DNA of 64,000 nucleotides, taken from NCBI RefSeq assembly GCF_004359215.1, contig NC_090613.1, positions 5,607,634 through 5,671,633 of the forward strand, given 5' to 3'. Positions 9,540-21,700 of the stretch are shown here, piece after piece. Made by a program: the position numbers and the translations under genes. The notes under the pieces were generated by a model, which saw only the letters and a program-made list of their open reading frames with translations, was not told the origin of the DNA and searched no databases. The number at the start of each line of letters is the position of its first letter. The stretch's first letter is position 1. Source of the DNA: Bremia lactucae (taxonomy: Eukaryota > Oomycota > Peronosporomycetes > Peronosporales > Peronosporaceae).

Positions 9540-12500
9540 GCGCGGAGACATCTTTAGAGTGTGTGCCAAGTGTGTGACGTCGTCCAATTCCAGCATGGAA
9601 CTGTCTCGAGCGACCAAAGCGTTGGGCATAATTTAGCTCATGCTCATGTCCATAGCACCGACAATCTTCTCCAACGATCACTGGATCCAATTGTCACTGG
9701 TGAACTAGTCGAGTGGATTCCAGCACATCACACGCTCCTACTTCATCCTAATAACCTCCTCTGCCTACTGATCTCAGTAATTTCTGCTTGCAGCAATGGA
9801 GAGAGGTGCATTGGCAGGGGGCCCTTCTTGTTGATTTGGAAAGTCGCCAAAAGCTTAATGGTTCAAATCCCACTACGTTTTTGGCACTGCAACTTCAGGA
9901 AGTTGATGGGGACGTTGTAATGATAGCGGGTGATCTGGCCACTCGTTGCTAAAGGCACCTCAACCCCGACGAGCTGGAATCATTTCAGAGTTTGACCATG
10001 AATACCAACAGCTTCTAGAACAACAAGCATCTGTTTATTGACAATTTGCTCTCTAAGTACTTGGTGTCGTGTGTTCAAGAAAACAAATTCGGCGATAATT
10101 GACATCTCTCCAATTTTAAGTTTTACTTCAAATCTAGCTTTACTCACAAGGTTTTTTTTAAACGGCCCCAATACTCAATTGAATCGACTGAAGCGAGGAA
10201 GGCGGAATGGTATTCTCACAGTCCTACGCTCCAACTTTCCAGAATTTTCTTCAGCTGTCGAGACTACGGATTTTTCAGTTGCGGGCCGCTATCTTGTAAA
10301 ATTGTCGGTAAATGATGCTTCCGTCTATATTCACAATGCATATGCGCCTGCGGAAAGGCTAGAAACGCAGCATTCTTCTTGAGCCTCGCGACCGAAAATT
10401 CGAAGATCAAGCGACACATTCAGTATTGGGTGACCTGACACTCCCCCGGATCCACGGCTTGACTCTTCCAGCCCTGACTTGCGCTATGATCCAAGTCGGT
10501 CTAGTTGTCTTGGCTGGATGGCGACACTGGGAGTCGTCGAAGCATGGCGGGTCCACTTTGACACCAAGCGGGTATTTACAGGCCCTCTCCCGCGAAAGAA
10601 TCGATTGGACTAAATTTAATGTCGGAGGCATTTTAGAAGCGCTTCTACGAAGACTATAAGTTTTTTTAACCGTCGCATCCAGGAGATCACCTTGCTCACA
10701 GCGTAACTTGCGTTCTGGAATACTACTACATGGCAGAGGATACTGGAAGTTCCCGCATTATCTGTTCGAGTATCCGATGGTGGTGTCTGCAATTGAAAGA
10801 GAGGCAGAAATGATTCAGGTTGAGCTACGCACTGCATCCAATCCTGGTAAAATCTGGAAATCGTGGAAGGAACACATCATAACCCAACTACAATGCTTGC
10901 AGAAGAAGCTCCGGCGGCAAGACACTCAGGCGGTTGAAGAGGCGAAGGTCTAACTTGATCGTGCAGCTTCACGACTGCGCGTAGACTCGGGTGAATTAAC
11001 CCGAGAGCGTTGCGTTGTAGCTATCGAAAATTACAGGGACACGATCAAGCATGTACAACCAAGACAGTGCATTCAACTTTTAGGCCACCAACTCCGAGTA
11101 ATCGACTAAACACTTTTCCGTCCTCTGGATTCAAGCTTATGACGAGTCTCGATAGAAGAGGTGATGGGATATCTCGACGAACCCACAAGATTTTTTCTCC
11201 GTTTCCTGGAACACTTGGAGACTGAGATGGGGCATCATAACAGCAGCGTAAGCTTCTCAACTCGGTTTCTCGCTTTGTCTCCGATATCGACCGTACCGTT
11301 CTAAACGCACCTGTAACGCCTTCAGACCTCGCGAGTGCAATTAGGCGCAGGAAGCCGTCGTCAGCACTCGTCATGGACGGTTTGACAGCTGGCTTCTACC
11401 AGGTGGCTCCAGCAGTTTTTGTCGACTGCTTACACATCGTCTTTGCCGCTCGACTTAGATATGGTAAGCTGCTATTATCTCAACGATATTCAGCAGTCGT
11501 GCTTTTGCACAAGAAAGGGTCACGAGCCGAGCCAGAAAACTACCGGCCCATCGCTGTGATGCAAGTCGATGTTAAGGTTCTGGGAAAAGCTATGACGTAC
11601 AGGCTCCAACATGTCATACCAAACTTAATTCACCGAGACTAAAAAGGCTTTGTCAAGGGCCGTTCCATCCACCACCACATTCGCTTCGTAGGACTTTCAA
11701 GATATTGTTACAAGTCGGGATGAAGAAGCGTATGCTCCTTTCTTGAACTTTGAAAGGCTTTCATCGAGTCAATTGGTAATACATATTCAGACTGCTCGAA
11801 AAAATGGGGTTTGGCTCGCGGTTTGCACAAGCGCTGTTGCTCATCAACCAAAAACATTTATCCTGCATTTTATCCAACACAAGGGGTGAAGCAAGGTGAT
11901 CCGTTATCTGCACTTATATTCATCTTAACTATTAAGCCGCTTGGCAACCTGCTGCAATCTCATGAGGAGAACGGAGTCTGCCTGAACGCAGATCTCAGTG
12001 TCACGAGCTCGATCTTGGCGGATGACTCGACTCTTCTGGGTGGTTCGATACCATACTTGCAAGCCCAACTTGAGATTGTGAAGGAGTTGTTCAGAGGCTC
12101 TGGTGCGACAATCAACATGTCCAAATAAATGCTGATGGCATTGACAGAAATCAAGACTGTCATTTGCGTCCGGGCGTACACGTACTTAGCCGCACGGAGA
12201 CGGTAAAGTACCTTGGCATCCCGTTTTGGTAATCGTCGGTAAATAACGCTCTCGTGGTTCTTCTCGAGCAGCGTTTCTAAAACGGCTTCAAGACGTGGTA
12301 TTTTGAAGCGCGGACGCTTCGCGGTCGGCTTCTGGTTACTCAAACGATGCTTCTATCTCGTTCATGGCATATCACGACACACGTGGTAATTCCAGCAATG
12401 GTAGTGAAGCGGTAGCAGTCGGTGCTGAATCGGTTCGTGCTGAGTTGAAAGCACAATCGTGACGCTTCGCATGTCCAGCTTATACCAAGTGAGTTTCTGT

Positions 12501-12834
12501 ATTAACGCCGCCGCGAAGGTGGTCTGGGGATCCCTAGTCTGAGGGCGCATCTGAAGCGCCAACGACTGCAGCTTCTCCTGAAGTTTGTGAATGCTGCTAG
12601 CTTCGAGGGGGTTCAGAACTGGACTTCAGCAGGTGCCGATCAGCTAGTCCTTTTTGGCACAGGTCGACGCACCTCCTTAGACTTCTTCACAATCTCTTCA
12701 CTGCGTCACGGTGAATTGATAAGGTGGAGCCTAATCTCACCATGGTGGAAAGCAGCATGGACAATGTAGTACAAAATCCGTTTAACGTGGCAAGACCTTC
12801 CCTACGAGGAACGAGCTTGGTATGGGCTTTGTCG
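9540..12834 (+). mobile_element. Decayed LINE (endonuclease plus RT)
   Basis: Broken frames follow the order of a LINE ORF2. Endonuclease-like words appear at 10190-10370 (NGILTVL, NAYAPAE). The late endonuclease is at 10420-10640 (LGDL, DWTKFN). A helical linker lies at 10740-10950 (WKFPHYLFEYP). RT follows at 11340-12125 (KKGSRAEPENYRPIAV, GVKQGDPLSALIFIL, and ADD in ILADDSTLL). The C-terminal tail is at 12456-12834 (GRRTSLDFF, LISPWWK). Stops occur throughout, so it is inactive. 9060-9540 has only weak retroelement-like coding sequence and a short AT-rich run at 9290-9345. Confidence 0.8.
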
Positions 12835-13077
12835 GCCTAATAAGTAAATGCCTATATGAACAGAAATAAAAAACTCTTTAATTATAAAAATAATATTATT
12901 TTAACAAACGGTTCTTCCATTAAAATATAATGAGTTTGTATTTGCAGGATTATTAGCTTCGGTTAATGAGAATGTCTTATTAAAACTTGATTCTGCTATA
13001 GCAAGATGATTATTTATGTTTACTGCTATTATATATTTATTTTAAACTGTTGGTACTACTGATTATCAAATATTATA
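12835..13077. other. AT-rich insert splitting the LINE 3' tail
   Basis: The LINE copy at 2039 reads straight through this point. Here about 243 bp of AT-rich DNA separates CGGCC from GATCTGGTTTCACT. It contains a short coding-like stretch (EFVFAGLLASVNENVLLKLD) then stops. Composition suggests a foreign, possibly organellar, origin. This is unproven. Confidence 0.45.
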
Positions 13078-13117
13078 GATCTGGTTTCACTCAGTTACGA
13101 CATTTCAATTTGAACAA

Positions 13118-16082
13118 GTCACTGTTATGTGACACAGTATTTGGTTCCAGAAACTATTTCAATTTCATGACGAACAATTCTATCCGGAGGTAAAACCGAT
13201 GGTAAATTATTACATACCACGTCTTGGAATTCCTTAATTAAGAAATAAAATGGATCCGTTGGATTTAAAACGATCGATGACCCACTCCGCGCGCTAAGTG
13301 CAACTTATGTGTCATCCAACACAGCTTCGTCCAGAAGTGACGATAAGTTTAACTCAATCGTTGGTCGAATTACCACCATCTCAGATAAGTCGCCAGCCTT
13401 TAAGGCTCGACTGCACTCATCAATAGACATTTCGTTTAGCTCCAAAAGAGCATGTAACGAAGTAATTGCCGCAACGCTGACTTCCCCTTCAATGTTACCG
13501 ATCACACCATTTACAAGGGTATGCAATTGCTCGCTCCTATCACTTTGTGAGGGTTTAGACGCTTCGCATCTCCCCTACCTTGGAGTAGAGACAATACGCC
13601 TCTTAGAGGTCGGGGCATTCACGTCCCCAAATTTCCAGCCTGAATTGGTTCTATACCAGAGATGGTGTCTAATTCGATATCCGACAAGGAGTTAGGTAAC
13701 TCAATTTTCTTGTCCAGCGACCCTTTACGTGTCACTTCACGTGCATTAGAAGGGTTTGACCCGAAATGCCGTGGCGAATCGCCAATAGTGTCACTAATGA
13801 CACTCAGTATGGTGCCACCTCGGCCGACCACACTCGGTGGACTTATAGGTGCCACTCTACGTGTCTCAGGGGCATCGCACCCTTGATGACTCGGCCTTAG
13901 GCCTACAATGCTTTCAGCATTCAGTAAATCGTTATTAAAACGAGTGTCACTCGACAGAGTACGTGCCGTTCCACCCCCTTTTATGAGTCGGGCTCAGAAG
14001 TAATGTTTACAACATTGGAGTTTATTAACTCAGGCATCCCAATGTCTAAATAATTGACAGATTTAGTCAGTGATCCGCGACAGTAGTGCTTTTGTTACCT
14101 AGCAAAGTGGGTTCTGACCCTCCAAAACGTTGCTAGGAACATTGCGTGGCGCCTAATGCAACGGGGCACTACGACTTGTACTATTTCAGTACAAGTCCAC
14201 TTCGCACTGCTTCAGTTGCGAGTGGTGCCTTACGTTAAGTGACGTACACGGTACGTGCAGAGGAAGACTTCTCTTAAGGCAACTAGCTTTAAGAGGGTAA
14301 ATTGAAAACTGTATTAAATATAATTAAGTGTCTCTTGTTCTATCTTTGTAAATGTTAACTTAATTATAAATCTAATACTAAACAAGTAAATGAATTTTTA
14401 TCTCTATCTTATCTGTAACTCTCTTTGATTACTTCTGCAGCTGATTAGTCTGCGGAATAAATAAATACAATGGCCTATACCTATTTATGGATAAGAATTC
14501 TGAATATTACTATATAAAGTAATATCCTCCAAATATTATCTACCTTTCAGATAATATTTTAATTTTCAACCTTTAAGTGTTAATTTCATGTAACGGTACA
14601 CCCCGTTACACCTAAGGTCTTAGACCTTCATTCGATCCATGGCTCATGGCGTTCAAGCCAGGCCATTCAAGGATGAGATCATAGCTTGAATCAAATCAAG
14701 GACGAGACGGCGTCCACACTGTCAATGTCCAGAAACTTTATACCTAAGTTCAACGGAAGTTTAGGATAAGTGATACGAATCCCAATCGCTAAGCGAATAG
14801 CGATTGTATCACTTTCATGCGCTTTAAGCGCCTCAACGTATTGCTGATTTTCCTCAAGGAAAAGACGCAAACATACTTGCAAGACGCCCCTGAGTCAATT
14901 AAAATTGATCATGGCTTATTAAAGCCCTTCACAGTCGCATGAGCGACTAACAAGCCAGGCCTGTACCCACGCCCAGTGCCATTACGCACCAAGCTAATTG
15001 GGGCTAGATACTTCTTACTCTCACCTCCTAGAGATTCAACAGAGCCTACGTCTTCCGCAGTAGGGCGCTCCGCACCTACTGGGTATCGACGTTTTACCGA
15101 ACCGTGCGAGATTTCTGGTGTAGGTCGGGATCGGTGCTCTTTCGAGCTTTACGAGCATTGCGTTAGGGGACAGGCCGGACGTAAATGTTTCGTGCTTCGG
15201 CACATATACCATCGACGGATGTTCTTATGCTGCCACAGCTAACACGAGCAGACTTTAAGTCGAACTCAGCGCGGAGCGCTATGGCAACTGCCTCTTCGAA
15301 AGTAGCAGGATGGGATCGGGATAATTCTCTCCAGGCAACGCCCGCATTGAGACCCCCCCCTTAATACTGTTTCGACAATTTCTTCTTGTGCAGGGTCTTG
15401 ATGCATAGATTAAATAAGAGTTCTCAACTCCTGAACTTAGTCCCCTAGGGTAGGTTTTCCCTGTCGAGTTGCTATGAGCCGTGATCGCATGCGAAAAGCC
15501 TGATCAGGCGGTGCAAATATGCTGGTTAATTGCTGTTTCAGAAAAAAAATAAAAATAGTATTATTAAACCGAATATTTTTTTGAATACTATGAGGGAAAA
15601 GCATCGTCTTTAGACGTACTGCACGATAATGCCCACTCCATAGCCCTACCTCCGAGTTTATAAATGGCCATAGCTACCTTTTGCCGTTCTTGTTAAGAAC
15701 AAGGTGGAGTCATTGGACATCTCCATCTGCTAAGTAAAAAAAGGGTTTCTCCCTCTTTTTCTCAAATGTCTTTATATTGACAAGTAGAGACGAGCCTTAG
15801 GCTCTGAATCAGGTACAGAGATGTACCGAGTTGGATTCGATGCCGCGAGGTGATCCTGAACCTGTCCGATCAGGAGAATTTATATCGCATGAAGGCTTCA
15901 AGCCTTGCATGCAAGACCTCTGCGCCCTGGGTCATATTAAACTCTATATGTTCAAGCCAAAACAAAGTTTTGAGATTGTCATACGCTGCTGTCGCGCCTC
16001 TAAAACTTCTGGAAACTCTACCATTCAGTTAAGCTTAGTTTTATCAAGACTCCGGTGTGGATTGACTACTAGTGCTTCCAGG
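13118..16082 (-). mobile_element. Gypsy family 2 element, minus strand (gag, protease, start of RT), decayed
   Basis: Reading down from 16082: a primer-site-like CCTGGAAGCACTAG directly after the LTR, then Gag-like frames (about 16060-15250). A degraded zinc knuckle follows near 15200 (CRSTKHLRPAC), then protease with an active-site-like DSGAS near 14895. The protease-RT linker is at 13855-13305 (CSRALKAGDLSEMVVIRP). The approach to RT is at 13260-13118 (PSVLPPDR, KYCVT). It is truncated at 13118 against LINE sequence, carries many stops and is interrupted by a solo LTR at 14157-14610. A short AT-rich run at 15545-15600 also interrupts it. Confidence 0.75.
14157..14610 (-). repeat. Solo LTR of gypsy family 1, with 5-bp TSD CCTAA
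   Basis: 454 bp with TG...CA-type ends (degenerate TGCAACGGGG at 14157 and CCCCGTTACA at 14610). The exact repeat CCTAA flanks it at 14152-14156 and 14611-14615. It is similar over its whole length, in inverse orientation, to the LTR at 61721-62159. Removing it with one TSD copy reconnects the host protease frame in register, so it is a later nested insertion reduced to one LTR. Confidence 0.88.
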
Positions 16083-16400
16083 TTTAGCGGAGCTACCTTG
16101 CTCCTTAAGTCAGAGAAAGACTTATAGACTTTAAGAGTGAACTTAAGAATTTTAACAATTCAGGGAGTCGTACAAGCTATCAAAGAGTAATAAATCCTAG
16201 TTAAAGGATTCAGGGGTTCGTAGAACCAAGTGGCAACTAGCGCCCGAGAGTATGTACCTCAGAAAGGCTTCTATCTCTCACAGATCAATGCACAAGCCTT
16301 AGGAAGGCACTAGACGCTTTAAGATCAAAAGGAACTGCACTTCATTTAATTATTTAAATTTAAAACGACCACATTTGTTACTGCTTATTGAAGGCGATAC
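16083..16400 (-). repeat. LTR of gypsy family 2, 3' part, minus strand
   Basis: Inverse copy of the 3' half of the LTR at 7271-7750 (shared words GTCGTACAAGCTAT, GAACCAAGTGGCAACTAG, AAGCCTTAGGAAGGCACT). It sits just upstream of the minus-strand gag, where the element's 5' LTR should be. The outer end is not recognisable. Confidence 0.65.
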
Positions 16401-16993
16401 GCAGTGGTTCTGGTTTGCCGGGTTGATTTATATCTAAATCAACCAATTAGTAAATTTGTGTCTTGTTGCTTCAGTTTTACCAAATTTGGGAATATTGGAA
16501 ATATTGAATTGTCATTTTTCTCTAATGGGAGATAATATTAGAAATTCGTCTTATATGAAATAATAGTTTTGTAACGTTAAACGTGTCACATCTAATTGTC
16601 CAACACACTGCCTTCAATATTGCGTTACCTTGACGATGTTTACCTGAAAGCAGGAAGGGAACCCCAAGTAAATTTTAAGTTCCTGTCAGTGGCTACCAGA
16701 ATAAACAAGGTGTGCAGTGAGGCAAGCACTAATTCGGCTTCGCGTTCGATCGCAGACACCACGAGGCAGAGGCGCGTTGCACAGACTGTGAAGGTGGCTA
16801 TATGACTAGATTTGGATTTGGGCGGGTCGGGTACTGTGAGTTATGTCTTGACGAAATGACTGGCTAAATTTGAACAACAATGACCTAGATTTTCGCCTTA
16901 AGATGGTAATTCTATCCAGCGGATCCACTATTTATTCGACCGAGTCGGCATTGATAAACATTGCAAGAAGAACAAAAAATCTCCGTTTCATCA
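16401..16993. other. Gene-free stretch
   Basis: AT-rich at first, then mixed composition up to the MFS gene stop codon. No convincing gene, RNA or repeat was seen. It presumably includes the MFS 3' untranslated region. Confidence 0.5.
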
Positions 16994-18367
16994 TCACTGA
17001 ATCTGCTGGAAATTAAAAGGCAGTTGGTGCCGCTGTATTTGGGCAAGCTGAGCGCAGCATGCAAGAGACAATGCCGAAAGCACAATGGCCACGACAAAAA
17101 TGTGGGCAAAACATTGCGCACCAAAGCACTTTTCCACGCCATCAACTACACGTACTCCTGCCGAGTGTTGGTACATGTACGACGCTAGCGGGCCAAAGAA
17201 AAGCGGATAACCCACGCAATTGGCAATGCTTAGCAGGCCAAAATTCTTGCCGAAGTTGTGTAGACCGAACTCCTCGCGAATAATCACGGGAAAAGTTCCG
17301 AACATGACTCCTTCTGAGAACCCAGCCAAGGCTACAGGCAACACTAACCAATTTGGGGGCACAAATAAGAACGCCATTTGTGTCACAGCCGTCAGTAACG
17401 TCGAAATACCAGCAAAATAAGCCCGCGGATACCGCAGTCTATAAATGTCTGAAATTGTTCCAGCTAACAAGCGGCCGAGCGTATTGGCCACAGAGAAAAG
17501 CGCTACCATTAAAGGAATTTGCTGTATTTGGCCGCCTAGGGATTCCACAATGAATGATACATTGGACATGACAAACAAGCCGACACCAACGACAATCATT
17601 ACCGGAATGAAGAGCATCCAGAATCGCATATCCATCAGCAAAACCACACCTGTGATATCGTCTGGCTTCTCACAATTCAACGTAGCATACACATGTTCCC
17701 TCACCTCCGTTTCACTCCTGCATAGGCCAATTTCCACGCTTTTCGATCTTTCTCTGGTGCTCATTTCTTCTTCTCCATAAATTGGACGGGGAAATACATA
17801 CCAGGCGAAAACGCATACAACAAACAAATAAATTCCGACAAACAGGAAATAGCCCGGCACATCACTGCTATCAAAACCCTCGTGGAACACGAACGTGAAA
17901 AAGGCGCCGCCACAGCTATATGCCGACATGAGGGCTGCCATGACTTTTCCACGGTTGCTCGCTCCCCACAAAGACTCATTTGCGACGATGGACGAGAAGA
18001 CGCAGAAAGAGCTTAGCAGTCCGAACAGCATCATAGCACAACCAATGCTTAACGGACTCGTCCACTCTGGCGCGAATTGCAGTGTCGTAAATAAGACGAG
18101 GTAAATTAGGAGCATGATATTTCCACTTAAAAGGAGGCTCGTACTTGGCCCAAGTCGGTCAAAGATGACGCCAGGTAAATATGACATATAAGTGCCTAAC
18201 ATTGTCATTGAAGAGACCGTTGATATCCCTGCCTGTGTGAAGTGAAGCAGCATCTTCAGCTGCGCATTCCAAGCCGAAAGTGCGTAAGTTGATCCTACCC
18301 CGAGCATTAGCAGCATACCGGCTACCAGACTACATGACCGTCGGAGCCGCGATGGTGACAATGCCAT
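16994..18367 (-). CDS. MFS transporter, nodulin-like / NFD4-type
   Basis: 457 aa, single exon, ATG at 18367 (an upstream in-frame TTG is unlikely as the start). It is a hydrophobic protein with about 12 membrane segments. The N-terminal helix GMLLMLGVGSTYALSAW and the SYLPGVIFDRLGPS loop fit the nodulin-like / oxalate-formate-antiporter-related branch of the major facilitator superfamily. A charged cytoplasmic loop of about 60 residues separates the halves (GEEEMSTRERSK). The second half carries NTLGRLLAGTISD, a loop resembling the MFS motif-A region. Substrate cannot be told from sequence. It probably acts in the plasma membrane or an internal membrane. It is transcribed divergently from the Rab3GAP2 gene, with about 330 bp between start codons. 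Confidence 0.88.
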   Translation of the reverse strand: MALSPSRLRRSCSLVAGMLLMLGVGSTYALSAWNAQLKMLLHFTQAGISTVSSMTMLGTYMSYLPGVIFDRLGPSTSLLLSGNIMLLIYLVLFTTLQFAPEWTSPLSIGCAMMLFGLLSSFCVFSSIVANESLWGASNRGKVMAALMSAYSCGGAFFTFVFHEGFDSSDVPGYFLFVGIYLFVVCVFAWYVFPRPIYGEEEMSTRERSKSVEIGLCRSETEVREHVYATLNCEKPDDITGVVLLMDMRFWMLFIPVMIVVGVGLFVMSNVSFIVESLGGQIQQIPLMVALFSVANTLGRLLAGTISDIYRLRYPRAYFAGISTLLTAVTQMAFLFVPPNWLVLPVALAGFSEGVMFGTFPVIIREEFGLHNFGKNFGLLSIANCVGYPLFFGPLASYMYQHSAGVRVVDGVEKCFGAQCFAHIFVVAIVLSALSLACCAQLAQIQRHQLPFNFQQIQ

Positions 18368-18701
18368 TGCAAAAGACAATATACGAATAATAATAATGTA
18401 ATGGTTTTTTGGGAAATACTGGGATTCTTCCGATACAGCATTAAAGTACTTTTTTGTCCATTCGCTTTGCTAAGCAACTCCTTGACAAAGCTTAATGTAT
18501 CTGTAGAAAGCAGAGGCATGACCTGCTTCTGTCGTATGCCAGGACGAAATATTTTGCCACGTTCACTTGATAAATATAAATTTATATGACTTTAAAGTCG
18601 CGCAAAATGCTATGAGGTTTCTGAATGATGTTGGTCGCCACTTGAAGTTATCGGTGGTACAATGTACCACTTCTTTCATTCCGCATCGGATAAAGTCCGT
18701 A
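18368..18701. promoter_or_regulatory. Shared divergent promoter region (MFS / Rab3GAP2)
   Basis: About 330 bp between the two divergent start codons. It must hold both promoters. No specific element could be assigned with confidence. Confidence 0.4.
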
Positions 18702-21700
18702 ATGATGGCATCATCGGCGGCTACCAGCGCAATAAATGTAGCACTGCGTATAAGCTGCGGGTCGTTACCTATTTCGCTATGCGAGCCGAGCGTGTGCGTG
18801 GACGTGGCTGAGGATCTGACTATACTAGTGGCTTTGGGGCGTCAGATTTTTATTGTCGGTGCGCAGGATGACCTTGAAATTGTTAGTCAAACGCCAGCCT
18901 CGCTTCGCGTTGTTGTGGACACTGAAAGTGTAAAATTAGAGGACGAGGAACGCATTGCTCATGTTAAGTGGCTCGATCGTGAGCTCTTTTGCGTCGGCTA
19001 CACCACGGGCGTCGTGCGCATCTTTAATCGCCTAGGTAAACTCGTGTTCGAGCAGAAGCTGCACGACGTGGCGGTACATAGGCTTGACGTGAACCGCAAT
19101 GAAGCTACATTGATGGTACCCCGTCGAGCTAACGTCTTGTTGTCGAACGAGCTAGACATGGAAGGCGAGCTTTGGGTGCTCTACGCGGACTCTACTGTAG
19201 CGATTATTCAGATCTCAGAGGTTTTCACCAAACTGGACTCGGTGATGTTTGGCCCGGCACATGTCAGCAAGTTTCGAAAATACTTGCTACGAGAACAAAA
19301 GGATATCGTTGCGGCCATGCCATGTGGACCTGTAAGGCCCACAATCTTCCAGTCGCACTCGCGTCTTGGCGTGTATACTGTAGTGAGTACGGGCTCTGAC
19401 CCGTACTTTGCGTTCTATCAGGCTGGCAATGATCAAAATTCCATTATTCATCTGGCGCATATTGCTACGGCAATTGTTTCGAAAGCTGCGGGGGCGGCAT
19501 GGAGCTTGGCAACAAGTTGGGGTTGGAGACGAAGCTCGGGAGTACCACCTCTGGAAGATGGACACGTTGAAAGCACACAGCTTGGCAATAATACGATTAA
19601 TGCGACGGCAGAGCACGTGCCGGCTCCGATCGGTCCTATTCGATCGATGTTTGAAGATGGGCGACGGCGGTGTAGGATGCTCCTTTTGAGTCCGACGGGC
19701 AGATTAGCGGCTCTTTCAGACACGCTAGGACGAATTTTGCTTGTTGACACCTTGCGAATGATCGTAATTCGAATGTGGAAGGGTTATCGAAATGCACAGT
19801 GTGGCTGGATGCAAGGAATCGAAGGAGCAAGTCGACCTCTTGGGCTTTATTTGGTTATCTACTCGGCGCAACGAGGTATTGTAGAAATTTGGCGTGCGCG
19901 ATACGGTCCTCGAGTTTTCAGTGTTGCAGTGGGCAATACTGCAACACTCTTTACGCAATTCGATTCCGTCACGAAAATGACGAAGTGTCTAATTTTAAGG
20001 GAAACGATTGACAAAAAGTTTGAATTAATTGAATTGAAGCCGGAATTGCCCAGTGCGTCGATTTTAAAAAAGTATTTCTCACAAAACAAGCTTCAGGAAG
20101 AAAATTTTCTCTTACATCAATTAATCGGCAGACTTCAAGCATTAGTGAAGAGAAAACAAGTCGACGCTACACATGCAATCGAGCATAATGTGGCGAAGTC
20201 CATTTTTGATGGTTTTAGCAATCTTTCATCGGCGTCAACCATCCAAGCGCTGCTTGAGGTTTTAATTAATGCGGATATGTCTTCGCTGAACGCTAATTTT
20301 TTACTAGAAGCTCTGGAAAAATTGGAGTTGGTAAGTTCATTTTACTTGATTCTGCTCTCACGCCTTCGTGATTCATCGATATTTACCATGCCGCTGTAGG
20401 CGTTGGAAGTTGGCATGGCTTCCAAAACTCCGACTGGACTAGAATTGTCACTTCTGTGGAAGCTAAATTGGCAACATCGCCTTGTGTCTACATTTATTGG
20501 GTTCCACGCTGTAAGTGTTTTTTTCGTAATCACAAAAAAGTAACACAGGAAGAGCTAATTATATTTGCAGGAATTTGAGCATGGCAAACATGCGCTATTA
20601 TCGATGATTGAGACCAATACAAAAGACATAAATTTGCTAGCAACTGACGTTGGGATGAAGTCTAGCTCATTGCCTCGAATTTTACCATGGTTAGAGCTGT
20701 TCCGTCGGGCTGGCTTCGCTTGTGATGATGAATTGTGTAGTCGGACGCATAAAGCGATTGATAGCGCTAGCCAGCTGACAGCTTGGGAGTTCATGGACTT
20801 TTTCTCCATGCCTTTTAATGATCCTGATTTACCACGGCAGCGCGAAATTTTATCTATTTATGAAGTCGCTGATACCAAGGAGGAATTTTTGCGCAATACT
20901 TTTCGAGTGAAAAAGTTTCCAATCATCAGGAATTATTTAAATATCGCTCGAAGGGATTGCCTGTTAACATTTCTTTTAGCACCAGTGCTTTCAAGTGTGT
21001 TCGCAGTCGAGGTAATCCCTTTTTATTGTGCGTTTGGCTGTTCATTTGGCTCGATTAACACTTTCATTTGTACAGAAATTACGAAATTTTCATTCAGCCA
21101 TCTTTTTGAAAGACGAAATTATCACAGGACTATTTATTGAGTGGTATTTCTCCCTTCCTTTAGCTGCCGTATTCGCTCTGCCTCCTCCAACCATGTCTTC
21201 GTCGCTCCAGCGTTGGTTGGAACCATGTTTCGATATCATAGATGCTGAAACAGAAATCAATGAAGAAGAAAATGACAACGCTGACAACGCTGAAGCATTG
21301 TTTGGATCGACTGAAACACATCTCCGTCGCTTGCATAATTGCCCTATTGCTATGGTTGAAATTTTTAATGCGTGTTGCAAGACGCCCAAACTTTTTCATG
21401 GGTTTGTGCTAAGCGAGCACTGCAGGTGGGGAGAGATGGAGTCGGCAAAGCATGCAGAAGAAGACACTCTTGGAAAATACAGCAGCGCTGGCAGTGGGAC
21501 ACGCTGGCGTATTTTGCAGGACTGCATTGCGAAAACAGCACACTTGTCTTTATGTCTCGGTAAAGCTGGTAATTTGGCTATAAAAACGGTTGAGCACGTG
21601 GATGAAATTATGCGAAATATTGCTGTGATGCAACTGAATGATGGACACGATCCTGGCGAAGAAGAAGCTGCCGTTTGCGACCCCAATATTAAGGCCAATG

